Under the pieces are notes generated by a model that was not told where the DNA came from, searched no databases, and saw only the letters and a program-made list of their open reading frames with translations. A stretch of DNA of 64,000 bases from Proteiniphilum saccharofermentans (GTDB lineage: Bacteria; Bacteroidota; Bacteroidia; Bacteroidales; Dysgonomonadaceae): contig NZ_LT605205.1 in the NCBI RefSeq assembly GCF_900095135.1, positions 2,790,001 to 2,854,000 of the forward strand, given 5' to 3'. The translations under genes and the position numbers were made by a program. Shown here in pieces: positions 19,696-29,700 of the stretch. Position 1 is the first letter of the stretch. Each line of letters opens with the position of its first letter.

Positions 19696-22419
19696 ATGAA
19701 ACACATTCATTTTTTAATTGGACTTATCCTGGTCATATTCATGGCCGGATGTCAGGGAACAGCGGTCAGAGTGGATTCCCTGAAGGTAGAAATGCAGGAG
19801 AATCCTCAGGGAGTGAGCACATCAACACCCCGATTCTCATGGCAGATCACTTCAGTTAAACCCGATTTACGGCAGGAAGCCTATCAGATTCAGGTGGCCG
19901 GATCGGAGCAGGATCTGGAAAAAGGAAACAACTTGTTATGGGATTCGGGAATTGTTGCTGATGCTGAATCCATACTTATCCCATATACGGGAGAAACACT
20001 TTCTCCGAGAGAAGTATATTACTGGCGGGTAAAAGTAACGACCAATCAGGGAGAAACAGCCTGGAGTAAGATCAACCACTGGTCTATGGCCCTACCGGAC
20101 ATTGCCGGCTGGCAGGCCAAATGGATTGGCGAAAATGCGCTTTCAAATCCGGGTGAAACAGATAAAGGAAATACCCGTCTGGCTGCCCGTTATCTGCGAA
20201 AACCTTTCGACAGTAAACAGAAGGTAAAACGTGCAGTGCTTTATATCTCCGGGCAAGGCGCCTATCAGGCTTATATAAACGGGAAGCGAGTATCGGATGA
20301 CGTTCTTGCCCCCACGGTTTCATGGTATCCTGAAAAAGTATATTACAACGTATATGATGTTACCTCCCTGATTCAAAGAGATAGTAATCTATTGGGGGTA
20401 AAATTAGGTAACGGTCGCTATTTCGGTATGCGTGAATCTCCAACCCAGGTATTCGGTTTGCCTCGACTACTGGCACAACTGGAAATTGAGTACAGTGACG
20501 GTTCAACAGATGTTATTGTCAGCGATGAATCCTGGAAAGTCACCTCCAGGGGCCCCATCATCGCCAATAACGAATTCGACGGAGAAGAATATGATGCCCG
20601 GATGGAGCTTCCCGGATGGGATAAGATCAGTTACGACGATACTACATGGAAACAGGTCGATATAATGTCTGCACCCGGAGGGACACTTACCGCACAACCC
20701 AATCCGAATATCCGCGTACAGGAAGAACTGACACCGGTAGCTATCACAAAACTGACCGACGGGAAATTTATTCTGGATATGGGACAGAATATGGTAGGCT
20801 GGATAAAGATCAACAGGTTAAATGGGAAAAAGGATCAGCCCGTTACAATGCGGTTTGCAGAAATGCTCAATCCCGACGGGACACTCTATATGGCAAATCT
20901 GCGGAGTGCAAAGGTTACCGACATCTATACGCCTTCGAAAGACGGGGATTTCAGTTGGGAACCCTCTTTCGTCTTTCACGGATTCCGCTTCGTAGAAATA
21001 TCGGGCCTCGATTACCAACCGGAATTGTCGGATTTCACCGGCAGGGTTATCTATGACCAAATGGAAACGACCGGACAATTCGAGACATCCGACGAAACCA
21101 TCAATCAAATATTCAAAAACGCTTATTGGGGAATCCGCGGGAACTACAGGGGTATGCCCACCGACTGTCCGCAACGCGATGAGCGTCAGGGTTGGCTGGG
21201 TGACCGTGCGACCGGATGCTTCGGAGAAGCCTTCGTGTTCGACAATGCACTACTTTATAGTAAATGGCTGCAGGATATCGAAGATTCGCAAAGCCCCGAA
21301 GGCAGCATTTCGGTGGTCTCTCCACGGTACTGGACTATCTTTAATGACGATGTAACCTGGCCGGCCGCCTATTTCTACGGGGCAAAGATGTTGTGGCTGC
21401 AGTTTGGCGATACCGAACCGGTAAAAAGGCACTACCCATCCATGAAACGCTATCTGGAACGTATCCAACAGGTATCGATGCAGGATTATATCCTTACAAA
21501 AGACACTTACGGCGACTGGTGCATGCCGCCCGAATCACAGGAGCTCATCCATTCGAAGGATCCTTCCCGGAAAACAGCCGGAGCCGTTTTGAGCACCACC
21601 GTATACTACAGCCTGTTGAACCTGATGACCGAGTTTGCCCAACTCACTGGCAACACGAAAGATATAGCAGGGTATCAAGAGCTGGCATCGAAGATCAAAG
21701 AGGCGTATAATGCCCGTTTTTTCAATACCGATTCAGCTTTGTATGATAATAATACTGTCACGGCCAATATTCTTTCGCTTCGCCTGGGGCTGGTACCGGA
21801 AGGATATGAACAAAAAGTGTTCGACAATATCGTACGCAAGACAGAGGTGGATTTCAACGGTCATGTTAGCACAGGAGTATTGGGAATCCAGCACCTGATG
21901 CGCGGTCTGACGGAACAGGGAAATGTAGATCTGGCATACAGGATCGTCACCAACCGCACCTATCCCAGTTGGGGATATATGATTGAAAACGGTGCGACTA
22001 CCATCTGGGAATTATGGAACGGAGATACGGCCGATCCGGCAATGAACTCCGCCAATCATGTGATGTTACTGGGTGACCTGTTGATCTGGTTTTATGAGGA
22101 TCTGGCAGGGATCAAAAACCATCCGGAAAGTACGGCTTATAAAAAACTGCTGATGGAGCCGAAATTCCCCGAAGGATTATCGCATGTAAAAGCCTCCTAT
22201 AAATCGGTTTACGGAGAAATTAAAAGCGAATGGAAAAAAGAAAACGGAACATTCCATTGGAATATTACCATTCCCGGAAACAGTTCAGCCATCATCAGGT
22301 TGCCGAAGGAACTGAATGTGTCGACACCAACAGGGAAGGGCATAAGGAATGTTACAGAAACGGAAAATAGTATCGAAATCGAATTAGGATCGGGAAATTA
22401 CCATCTTACCGGAATATAA
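19696..22419 (+). CDS. Alpha-L-rhamnosidase lipoprotein, GH78 (fourth of four)
   Basis: This 907-residue protein differs from its three neighbours in having a lipoprotein signal (LVIFMAGC), so it is membrane anchored, possibly on the cell surface. Domains follow the GH78 order: Fn3-like (LRQEAYQIQVAG), beta domains with GQGAYQAYINGKRV, EYDARMELPGWD, then the barrel. The catalytic phrase reads DCPQRDERQGWLGD, so Asp495 stands where the other three have Glu; this Asp form is common in other GH78 enzymes. GATTIWELWNGD follows. The anchoring suggests it acts earliest on the substrate. Confidence 0.93.
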   Translation: MKHIHFLIGLILVIFMAGCQGTAVRVDSLKVEMQENPQGVSTSTPRFSWQITSVKPDLRQEAYQIQVAGSEQDLEKGNNLLWDSGIVADAESILIPYTGETLSPREVYYWRVKVTTNQGETAWSKINHWSMALPDIAGWQAKWIGENALSNPGETDKGNTRLAARYLRKPFDSKQKVKRAVLYISGQGAYQAYINGKRVSDDVLAPTVSWYPEKVYYNVYDVTSLIQRDSNLLGVKLGNGRYFGMRESPTQVFGLPRLLAQLEIEYSDGSTDVIVSDESWKVTSRGPIIANNEFDGEEYDARMELPGWDKISYDDTTWKQVDIMSAPGGTLTAQPNPNIRVQEELTPVAITKLTDGKFILDMGQNMVGWIKINRLNGKKDQPVTMRFAEMLNPDGTLYMANLRSAKVTDIYTPSKDGDFSWEPSFVFHGFRFVEISGLDYQPELSDFTGRVIYDQMETTGQFETSDETINQIFKNAYWGIRGNYRGMPTDCPQRDERQGWLGDRATGCFGEAFVFDNALLYSKWLQDIEDSQSPEGSISVVSPRYWTIFNDDVTWPAAYFYGAKMLWLQFGDTEPVKRHYPSMKRYLERIQQVSMQDYILTKDTYGDWCMPPESQELIHSKDPSRKTAGAVLSTTVYYSLLNLMTEFAQLTGNTKDIAGYQELASKIKEAYNARFFNTDSALYDNNTVTANILSLRLGLVPEGYEQKVFDNIVRKTEVDFNGHVSTGVLGIQHLMRGLTEQGNVDLAYRIVTNRTYPSWGYMIENGATTIWELWNGDTADPAMNSANHVMLLGDLLIWFYEDLAGIKNHPESTAYKKLLMEPKFPEGLSHVKASYKSVYGEIKSEWKKENGTFHWNITIPGNSSAIIRLPKELNVSTPTGKGIRNVTETENSIEIELGSGNYHLTGI

Positions 22420-22737
22420 ATCATTATTTGATTTTACGTGTTTCATTGAGAGACACTTGTCAACCCAGTAACAGCGACCAAGACCTTAACTGTTTTTTAA
22501 TATTATTTCGTTAATACATTTGGATTTCACATGTATTATTTTGTAATTGCATTCCGTTTCATTTTAGAAATGGGATAATATATCTTGTGTGTCCTTTTCG
22601 CCGTACAATAATCTTTGTGGTACGGTGCTGAGATTGGTTTACGTTATCTATACCGCATACTTTGACCTTGTACTATTCACTACTCATTTTTTTCAGAATA
22701 TCACCTTGACAAGGTGAAAATCAAAAAAAATCACATT
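22420..22737. promoter_or_regulatory. Spacer with perfect 17-bp palindrome upstream of the fimbrillin-like gene
   Basis: This non-coding spacer ends with TCACCTTGACAAGGTGA (22701-22717), two perfect 8-bp arms about one central base, 20 bases before the ATG at 22738. A weaker stem, CCGTAC with GTACGG, lies near 22600-22626. The palindrome could be a repressor site or a leader hairpin. The GTG inside it can be read as an upstream start in frame, but the signal peptide supports the later ATG. Confidence 0.5.
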
Positions 22738-24015
22738 ATGAAAGCAAAAAAATTATTGTTCTTTTGTTCTCTCATCTGTTTTGTCATCGCTTCGTGCGAA
22801 GGGGATACGCCAATCCCTCCAGGCGCAGGCGAGAAAGTTCAATTAAGTGCCGCGATCGAGGGGCTGCAGACCCGCGCCTCCGGTTCTACGTGGGATAAAG
22901 GAGATGCCATAGGCGTGTATATGAAGAAATCGGGCGAAGCACTCGGACCTTCGGCCATCGTGCAGAATACAAAGTATGAAACTACAGGCACATCAACGTT
23001 TTTACCGGCAAAAGGGGCAACCACCATTACCTTCCCGCTTGATGGATCGAATGTGGATTTCATCGGATATTATCCTTATAAAGAGATGATTGCCAATTTA
23101 ACATATCCTATCGACCTGTCCAATCAGTCGGTACAGTCCGATATAGACCTCCTCTATTCCGATAATGCAAAAGCATTCAACTCGGGTAAACCCAATGTCA
23201 ATATGTTGTTCTCCCACCAACTGGCGAAAATCACGCTCACGATAGAGCACAAATTTATACCTAACCTGAACGGCATAGAAGTAATTATCACCAACGCAGG
23301 GATAAATGCCAATTTCAACCTTACGGACGGGACATTGTCGGCGCCTTCCGCAACCGGCAATATTGCCTGTATGGTGGCATCCGACGGAGCGACCGCCGAG
23401 GCGATCCTTTTGCCCACATCCAGCCTCAACGGGATGGAATTGTGGTTCCTATTGGATGATGAAACGTTCAAATACCCCCTGAGTAGTGTACCGGAGATCC
23501 AATCTTTCGATAAATCGACCCGGTACATTTATAATGTTTTTTTAGATTCGGATCGGATACCCGCTGTTACCGTAGGAACAATATCCAATTGGATTGAGGG
23601 GCCTTCCACCAATGCGACCGTACCTACCACGAACGAAAACCCTCCGATAATACCCGGGTCAAAGAGATCGCCCTACACGGTAATCCAAGCGCAAGAATAC
23701 CAAGGTAAAGCCGGTGTATGGGTGGAAGGGTATATTGTGGGATATTTTTCGTCTTCCTCCATGAACAGTTTTTCGACCAATTTATCCGGTGATGTCTCTC
23801 AAAGCAATCTCGCACTGGCGGACAATCAAGGAGAGACTGACTTGGCTCGGATTATACCGGTGATGCTGGGCACCAGAAGTGCCAGAAATGCACTGAATCT
23901 ACGAGATAACCCAGACAATTTCGATAAAAAAGTAAAGATCAGGGGAGATTTGGGAACATACTTCAGCGCACCCGGGTTAAGAGATATCAATGCATACGAA
24001 TTTATAGAACCGTAA
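22738..24015 (+). CDS. Fimbrillin-family lipoprotein with C-terminal DUF6359-like domain
   Basis: The 425-residue product starts with a lipoprotein signal (FVIASC). Residues 20-290 resemble the fimbrillin/Mfa-like fold: an early TRASGSTWDKGDAIGVYM, then FIGYYPY, DLLYSDN and MLFSHQLAKITLTI. After a proline-rich linker, SPYTVIQAQEYQGKAGVWVE begins an OB-fold-like domain of the DUF6359 type. Fimbrillin relatives form surface fimbriae or act as surface adhesins. I chose ATG 22738 over the upstream GTG because the lipoprotein signal begins there. Its link with the rhamnosidases is positional only. Confidence 0.8.
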   Translation: MKAKKLLFFCSLICFVIASCEGDTPIPPGAGEKVQLSAAIEGLQTRASGSTWDKGDAIGVYMKKSGEALGPSAIVQNTKYETTGTSTFLPAKGATTITFPLDGSNVDFIGYYPYKEMIANLTYPIDLSNQSVQSDIDLLYSDNAKAFNSGKPNVNMLFSHQLAKITLTIEHKFIPNLNGIEVIITNAGINANFNLTDGTLSAPSATGNIACMVASDGATAEAILLPTSSLNGMELWFLLDDETFKYPLSSVPEIQSFDKSTRYIYNVFLDSDRIPAVTVGTISNWIEGPSTNATVPTTNENPPIIPGSKRSPYTVIQAQEYQGKAGVWVEGYIVGYFSSSSMNSFSTNLSGDVSQSNLALADNQGETDLARIIPVMLGTRSARNALNLRDNPDNFDKKVKIRGDLGTYFSAPGLRDINAYEFIEP

Positions 24016-24157
24016 TAGTAAATGGAGTCAGGGAGTAGTTGTAATTATATTTATTTACCATATACAGCCAAAGGAGCAGGAACTAGGAATGATTATAAAG
24101 CAAAATAAGAAAAAATGCTAAATTGTCACAGATCTCCACAATCTGAGAAAAGAATAT

Positions 24158-24165
24158 TATCTTTG
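24158..24165 (+). promoter_or_regulatory. Putative -7 box of toxin-antitoxin operon
   Basis: TATCTTTG matches the TAnnTTTG consensus 29 bases before the antitoxin ATG. A clear TTTG at the -33 distance is missing. A good Shine-Dalgarno-like AAAGGAG (24181-24187) follows and decides the ATG at 24194. Confidence 0.5.
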
Positions 24166-24193
24166 TTTGTATCAAAAAAGAAAGGAGTTGTAC

Positions 24194-24418
24194 ATGGCAA
24201 CATTAGAATTGAAAGCCCAATTTCAAAAAGAAATAGAAAACGAGCAAGATAGCTCTGTAATCGAACGGGTACAAGCCTACTATCGTAGAATAAAAACTAC
24301 TCCCTGCCAATTTTCATCAGAAGAGTTAATAGAGGAAGTAAGACGTTCTGTTGAAGATGAACGAAACGGAGGAGGCAAATCTATGGAAGAAATGAGAAGA
24401 AAACATCCCCGTAAATGA
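24194..24418 (+). CDS. Probable antitoxin of a ParE-type module
   Basis: A 74-residue, highly charged, predicted helical protein. I do not recognise a named DNA-binding fold in it. Its role is inferred from its size and from the 4-base ATGA overlap with the downstream RelE/ParE-like toxin, the usual antitoxin-first order. I moved the start nine codons into the longest reading frame to the ATG at 24194, which has AAAGGAG seven bases upstream. The glycine-rich tail (GGGKSMEEM) is the likely toxin-contact end, by analogy only. Confidence 0.7.
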   Translation: MATLELKAQFQKEIENEQDSSVIERVQAYYRRIKTTPCQFSSEELIEEVRRSVEDERNGGGKSMEEMRRKHPRK

Positions 24419-24723
24419 AAATAAAATTTTTAATCGCAGCCGAAGAGCATTTAGAAGACATCTATAATTCAATTGCCGGAACGAATGAACATGCGGCGGT
24501 TAGATTATACAATGATTTTCTGGATGAAATAGACCGACTTCGTGATTTTCCTCTAATGGCTGCGGTTGAACCAGTATTAATTAATGAACCTCAAATATTT
24601 CGGGGATTAATAGTAAAGCATAATTACAAAGTTATTTACTATATAAAAGGGGATACAGTATATATAGCGGCAATTTGGGATTGCCGCCAAGATCCAAAAA
24701 CCAATAGGAAAAAGATCAAATAA
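24415..24723 (+). CDS. RelE/ParE-family toxin
   Basis: 102 residues, the normal size. The N-terminal AAEEHLEDIYNSI helix, central RLRDFPLMAA, and the late FRGLIVKHNYKVIYYI strand pair followed by AAIWDCRQDP match the ParE/RelE fold; the IWDCRQDP ending is typical of ParE-like proteins in Bacteroidota. Such toxins act on gyrase (ParE) or on ribosome-bound mRNA (RelE); the sequence does not settle which. Start overlaps the antitoxin stop by four bases, so the two are translationally coupled. Confidence 0.87.
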   Translation: MKIKFLIAAEEHLEDIYNSIAGTNEHAAVRLYNDFLDEIDRLRDFPLMAAVEPVLINEPQIFRGLIVKHNYKVIYYIKGDTVYIAAIWDCRQDPKTNRKKIK

Positions 24724-24728
24724 AAATA

Positions 24729-25424
24729 TTATTTAAACTCCTTCCACATGAGAAGTGCCCGGGCAATGGCATTCTCTACCAAAGGCCCCATAATGGCGTA
24801 TCCCTCCTTATTTGGATGCACGCCGTCTTCCGACAGTTCTTCCGGCAGGCCGTCACGCTCATCAGCCATGGCAGAGAAAAAATCGCAATAGACAGCCCCG
24901 CGTGTGCCGGCATACTGCTTAATACGTTTGTTCAATTCCACAATTTTAGGAGCCGGCTCCAAACCGGGGCGCCAAGGATAGTCGTATGCAGGGAGAACCG
25001 AACACAATACTACCTGTATGCCATGCGCCTGTGCCAATTCCGTCATGGAATGGATATTGTCTTCGATCATTTCCAGTGTCGACGGGCCAGTATTACCGGC
25101 AATATCATTCGTTCCGGCCAGGATCACCACCACTTTAGGCCATAACTTAAGTACATCCTGACGGAAACGGAGTAACATCTGCGGTGTAGTCTGCCCGCTA
25201 ATCCCCCGGTTGATATAGGGACGACCCTCAAAAAATTCAGGTACCTTTTCTTTCCAACCCTGTGTAATGGAATTACCCATAAAGACCACCCGGTCGTCAC
25301 ACGTTTTTGCCGATCCCAATTTCGCGTTATCCTCCCTGAACCGCTCCAGGTTCGCCCAATCCTGGGCTTCAGCCAGAAGTATACCACTCATAATAAACAC
25401 CAATGCTAGAAACAATTTTCTCAT
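24729..25424 (-). CDS. SGNH/GDSL-family esterase, secreted
   Basis: A 231-residue enzyme with a signal peptide (cut near AEAQDW). The four SGNH blocks are present: GNSITQGW (catalytic Ser), RGISGQTT (Gly), LAGTNDIAGN (Asn) and DGVHPNKEGY (Asp and His). Members remove acetyl or other acyl groups from glycans or act as lysophospholipases. It is a single minus-strand gene, converging with the toxin gene only five bases away. Proximity to the rhamnosidase cluster makes a carbohydrate deacetylase plausible, but that is inference. Confidence 0.9.
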   Translation of the reverse strand: MRKLFLALVFIMSGILLAEAQDWANLERFREDNAKLGSAKTCDDRVVFMGNSITQGWKEKVPEFFEGRPYINRGISGQTTPQMLLRFRQDVLKLWPKVVVILAGTNDIAGNTGPSTLEMIEDNIHSMTELAQAHGIQVVLCSVLPAYDYPWRPGLEPAPKIVELNKRIKQYAGTRGAVYCDFFSAMADERDGLPEELSEDGVHPNKEGYAIMGPLVENAIARALLMWKEFK

Positions 25425-25599
25425 ACACCTACTTATTCTTATTTTTATTTGTATTGATCTCTGTTTTTGAATGTCAAAAATAGTTATTTAATTGCTGATC
25501 CGTATAGGATTCATCGACTTATTTGGATGATATATCGATTTTAAGGCCTAAAAAAAACTAAAAACCGTTTCTATGTTACGTTTTCTCTCGTTTAATGGG

Positions 25600-25607
25600 T
25601 ATTTTTG
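25600..25607 (+). promoter_or_regulatory. Putative promoter of the RND efflux operon
   Basis: TATTTTTG fits the -7 consensus in the 264-base divergent spacer between the esterase and efflux genes; the -33 position reads TTAC, a weak match. It would give a leader near 75 bases. A second TATTTTTG on the minus strand (near 25480) could serve the esterase gene. No regulator gene is adjacent. Confidence 0.4.
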
Positions 25608-25688
25608 AAAGATTTTTTGCGAATAAGAAATATAGCGATAAAATAATACATACTACGCATATTAGCCGACAGGAAATTACACAATTGT

Positions 25689-26792
25689 ATGAATAGGAAA
25701 ACAAAAATAATTGTATTTGCCTCCATCGCAGTTTTAATTCTGGGGATGGCATTCTTCCCAAGGATCAAACAACTACTTACTCCCGGGGAGCAGGATAATG
25801 CTCCCGTTCGGATAAATACAGGCGGAGGTGGTAGCAGGGCGCTGATGGTAAACGCGACCGTACTGAAGCCCCAAACGTTGAACAATATGTTCCGGATCAC
25901 AGGGGTTCTGCTGCCTGACGAGGAGGTAGATCTCACTTTCGAGTCGGCAGGAAAGATCACCGATATCTATTTCGAGGAGGGTTCCTATGTACAAAAAGGG
26001 GCATTACTGGCAAAGGTAAACGATGCTCCGTTACAGGCAGAGCTCAAAAAACTGGAAGCCCAATTGCCGCTGGCAGAAGACAGGCTGTATCGTCAACAGA
26101 CACTCCTTGAGAAAGATGCCATCAGCCAGGAAACGTACCAATCGGTTGCCACGCAGCTAGAAACACTGAAAGCCGATATAGATCTGGTGAAAGCACGTAT
26201 CCGGCAGACTGAGCTGAGAGCCCCTTTCGACGGTATGATCGGGTTGAGGCAGGTGAGTGAAGGGGCATACGCATCGCCTTCGGTAGTGGTAGCCAATCTC
26301 ACCAAGATCTCACCCCTGAAAATCGAATTCTCCCTTACCCAGAATTTCGTGAATATGATCCAACCGGGAACCGAAATTTTTTTCACGGTGGAAAATGACC
26401 TGACAGTATATAATGCTACGGTTTATGCCGTGGAATCACGGTTAGACGTACAAACCCTCAATCTCTTTGCACGAGCCCGCTATCCCAATACCGACAGGAG
26501 GATGAAACCGGGTCAGTCCGCCAGTGTCCGGATCAACCTGGATCAGATCGACAATGCCGTCGTCATACCAAGTATCTCCAGTATCAAGGAGATGGGGCGC
26601 GATATTGCCTATCTGTACGACAACGGCAACGCAAGGGAAGTGGAGATTATTACAGGCATGCGTACATCCTCGTCAGTAGAAGTGATCAGCGGCCTGAATA
26701 TCGGCGACACTCTTCTGACCACCGGTGTAATGCAGTTACGGAACGGGATGCCGGTGCAGATCGGCCAGATGGTTGAAAACAGAGCAGATTAA
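25689..26792 (+). CDS. RND efflux periplasmic adaptor (membrane fusion protein)
   Basis: A 367-residue inner-membrane-anchored adaptor. One N-terminal transmembrane helix is followed by a barrel-sandwich (lipoyl-like) half-motif VDLTFESAGKITDIYFEEGS, a helical hairpin of about residues 110-165, the second lipoyl half (LRAPFDGMIGLRQVSEGAYA) and a beta-barrel. It bridges the RND pump and the TolC channel. It is the first gene of a three-gene operon, with 6 bases before the pump gene. The substrates cannot be read from sequence. Confidence 0.92.
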   Translation: MNRKTKIIVFASIAVLILGMAFFPRIKQLLTPGEQDNAPVRINTGGGGSRALMVNATVLKPQTLNNMFRITGVLLPDEEVDLTFESAGKITDIYFEEGSYVQKGALLAKVNDAPLQAELKKLEAQLPLAEDRLYRQQTLLEKDAISQETYQSVATQLETLKADIDLVKARIRQTELRAPFDGMIGLRQVSEGAYASPSVVVANLTKISPLKIEFSLTQNFVNMIQPGTEIFFTVENDLTVYNATVYAVESRLDVQTLNLFARARYPNTDRRMKPGQSASVRINLDQIDNAVVIPSISSIKEMGRDIAYLYDNGNAREVEIITGMRTSSSVEVISGLNIGDTLLTTGVMQLRNGMPVQIGQMVENRAD

Positions 26793-26798
26793 TACAAG

Positions 26799-29700
26799 AT
26801 GAATTTATCGGAATTAAGTATAAAGCGACCGGTACTGGCCACGGTAATGGTGCTGATCATCATCATCTTCGGCCTGATCGGCTATACCAGCCTACCCGTC
26901 CGCGAATATCCCAACGTGGATAACCCCATCATTACCGTACACGTATCCTATCCCGGTGCCAATGCGGAAGTAATTGAGAACCAGATTACGGAACCGCTGG
27001 AACAGAATATCAACGGTATTCCGGGTATCCGGTCGCTCATCAGCCAAAGTAGCCAAGGCAGTTCACGGATCACCGTGGAATTTGAGTTGAGCGTGGATAT
27101 GGAGACCGCCGCAAACGACGTAAGAGACAAAGTCTCCATCGCGCAAAGATACCTGCCCCGCGATGTAGATCCTCCCACGGTATCAAAAGCCGATGCCGAC
27201 TCCGATCCCATCATGCAGATCACCATACAGAGTCCCGTCCGTTCGATGCTGGAACTCTCCGAGATCGCCGACCTTACTGTGAAAGAGCGGCTACAGACCA
27301 TCTCTAACGTAAGTGCTGTGGAGATATGGGGTGAATACCGCTACGCTATGCGTCTGTGGCTTGATCCTCTCAGGATGGCGGCATATAATATCACCCCGAT
27401 AGATATTAAAAACGCACTGGACAGGGAAAACATCGAACTTCCTGCCGGAAGTATAGAGGGCGACCATATAGCACAATCCATACGTACCATGGGATTGATG
27501 CAAACCCCGGAAGATTTCAACAATCTGATCTTAGTAGAGAATGACTTCCGTATTGTACGTTTCCGCGATGTGGGATACGCCGAATTGGATGCGGCTAACC
27601 GCCAGAATATCCTCAAGAGGAACGGTGTGCCTATGGTGAGTTGTGTGATCATTCCACAACCGGGTGCCAACCATATCAATATTGCCGACGAGGTAAGGGT
27701 ACGCATGGAGCAAATGCGCAAAGACCTTCCCGAAGATGTGGCCATCGACGTGGCATTCGACAATACCAGGTTTATCAGGGCCTCCATCCATGAGGTGGAA
27801 ACCACGGTAGTCATCGCTTTCATCCTGGTCGTAGCTATCATCTTTATTTTTTTAAGGAACTGGCGCGTGACATTGATCCCCGCATTGGTGATCCCTATCT
27901 CGCTCATCGGGATCTTTTTCGTGATGTATCTGGCCGGATTTTCCATCAATGTGTTGTCGATGCTGGCAGTCGTACTGGCAGTAGGACTTGTAGTGGACGA
28001 TGCCATCGTGGTGACTGAGAACATCTATCAGAAAGTGGAGAGCGGAATGGATCCCGAGGAAGCATCTATTATGGGATCCAAAGAGATATTCTTTGCCGTA
28101 ATCTCCACCACCATCACGCTGGTAGCGATATTCTTCCCGATTGTTTTTCTGGAAGGGATGACGGGGCGGCTGTTCCGTGAATTCAGTATTGTAATCTCCG
28201 GAGCAGTCATCATCTCCTCTTTTGCCGCCTTATCTTTTGTGCCTATGCTTTCATCCAAAATGCTCGCCAAAAGACGGAAAAAGAATAAACTTTACGAAAA
28301 GACCGAAATAATCTTTGATGGGTTGAACCGGTTTTACGACAGATCGCTGCGTTCGTTTCTGCGCCACAAATGGCTCGTCCTGCCCGTCATCATTGTTTCC
28401 GGGGTATTTATTATCCTTTTCTGGAACATGATCCCCGCAGAGATGGCCCCTTTAGAAGACCGCTCCGTGGTGATGGTCAGAAGTTCCGCTCCGGAAGGGG
28501 CTACCTACGAATTTATCAGGGACTATACCGACCGTATCTCAGAGATCGCCGATTCTGTCGCGCCCGAAAGGGAATCGAACATCACCATGACCCGCGGCGG
28601 ATTCGGCATGGTGCGCTTAGTTTTGCCCGATATGGATCAACGTGAACGCAGCCAGATGGAAATAGCCGATGCCCTCACCCTTGCCGTAAGGAATGAGACT
28701 GCCGCCCGTGCGTTCGTACAGCAACAATCCACCTTCGGCGGCCGCCGTGCCGGCATGCCAATACGGTATGTGTTACAGGCGCCTAATATTGAAAAATTGC
28801 AAGAGTTTATTCCCCCTTTTATGGACAGGATGAACGCAAGTCCCTACTTTCAGATGAGTGACGTAGACCTGAAGTTTACCAAACCGGAAACACGGATAAT
28901 CATCGACCGCGACAAAGCAGCCATGTTAGGGGTAAGTACCCGCGATATCGGCCAAACCCTGCAATATGCGCTCAGCGGCCAGCGGATGGGATATTTCTAT
29001 ATGAACGGTAAACAGTATCAGATCCTGGGTGAGATCAACCGCCAGCAACGCAACACACCGGTCGACCTGAAAACTATTTACATCAAGAATAATGCCGGAC
29101 AAATGATTCAGATGGACAACCTGGTGAAACTCGAAGAGTCGGTTGCCCCTCCCCAGCTTTACCGGTACAATCGCTTCAATTCAGCCACCATTTCGGCGGG
29201 ATTGGCACCCGGTTATTCACTGGGTCAAGGGTTGGAAGAAATGGACAGAATTGCCGCCGAGGTGCTGGACGAAACGTTCAGGACTGCCCTCGAAGGCGAA
29301 TCCAGAAACTTCCGGGAAAGTTCCTCCAGTCTGCTTTTCGCCTTCACCCTCGCTATCGTGTTGATTTTCCTTGTGATGGCCGCGCAGTTCGAAAGTTTCA
29401 AAGATCCGTTTGTCATTATGTTCACAGTCCCCCTAGCCCTGTTCGGCGCACTCCTGTTCATGTGGCTATTCGGCATCACAATGAATATTTACAGCCAGAT
29501 CGGAATTATTATGCTTATCGGATTGGTTACCAAGAATGGTATTCTTATCGTGGAGTTTGCCAACCAGCGCCAGAATGCCGGCATCAATAAACTCAGAGCG
29601 ATCATTGATGCGTCATTACAGCGGTTACGTCCTATTCTGATGACCAGTATTTCTACTGTCCTTGGGTTGCTGCCTCTTATGTTCGCCACCGGTGAAGGAG

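Noticed and set aside
27341-28024. 227-codon frame opposite the RND pump
   Set aside because: Antisense shadow; low-complexity Thr/Ser-rich translation.
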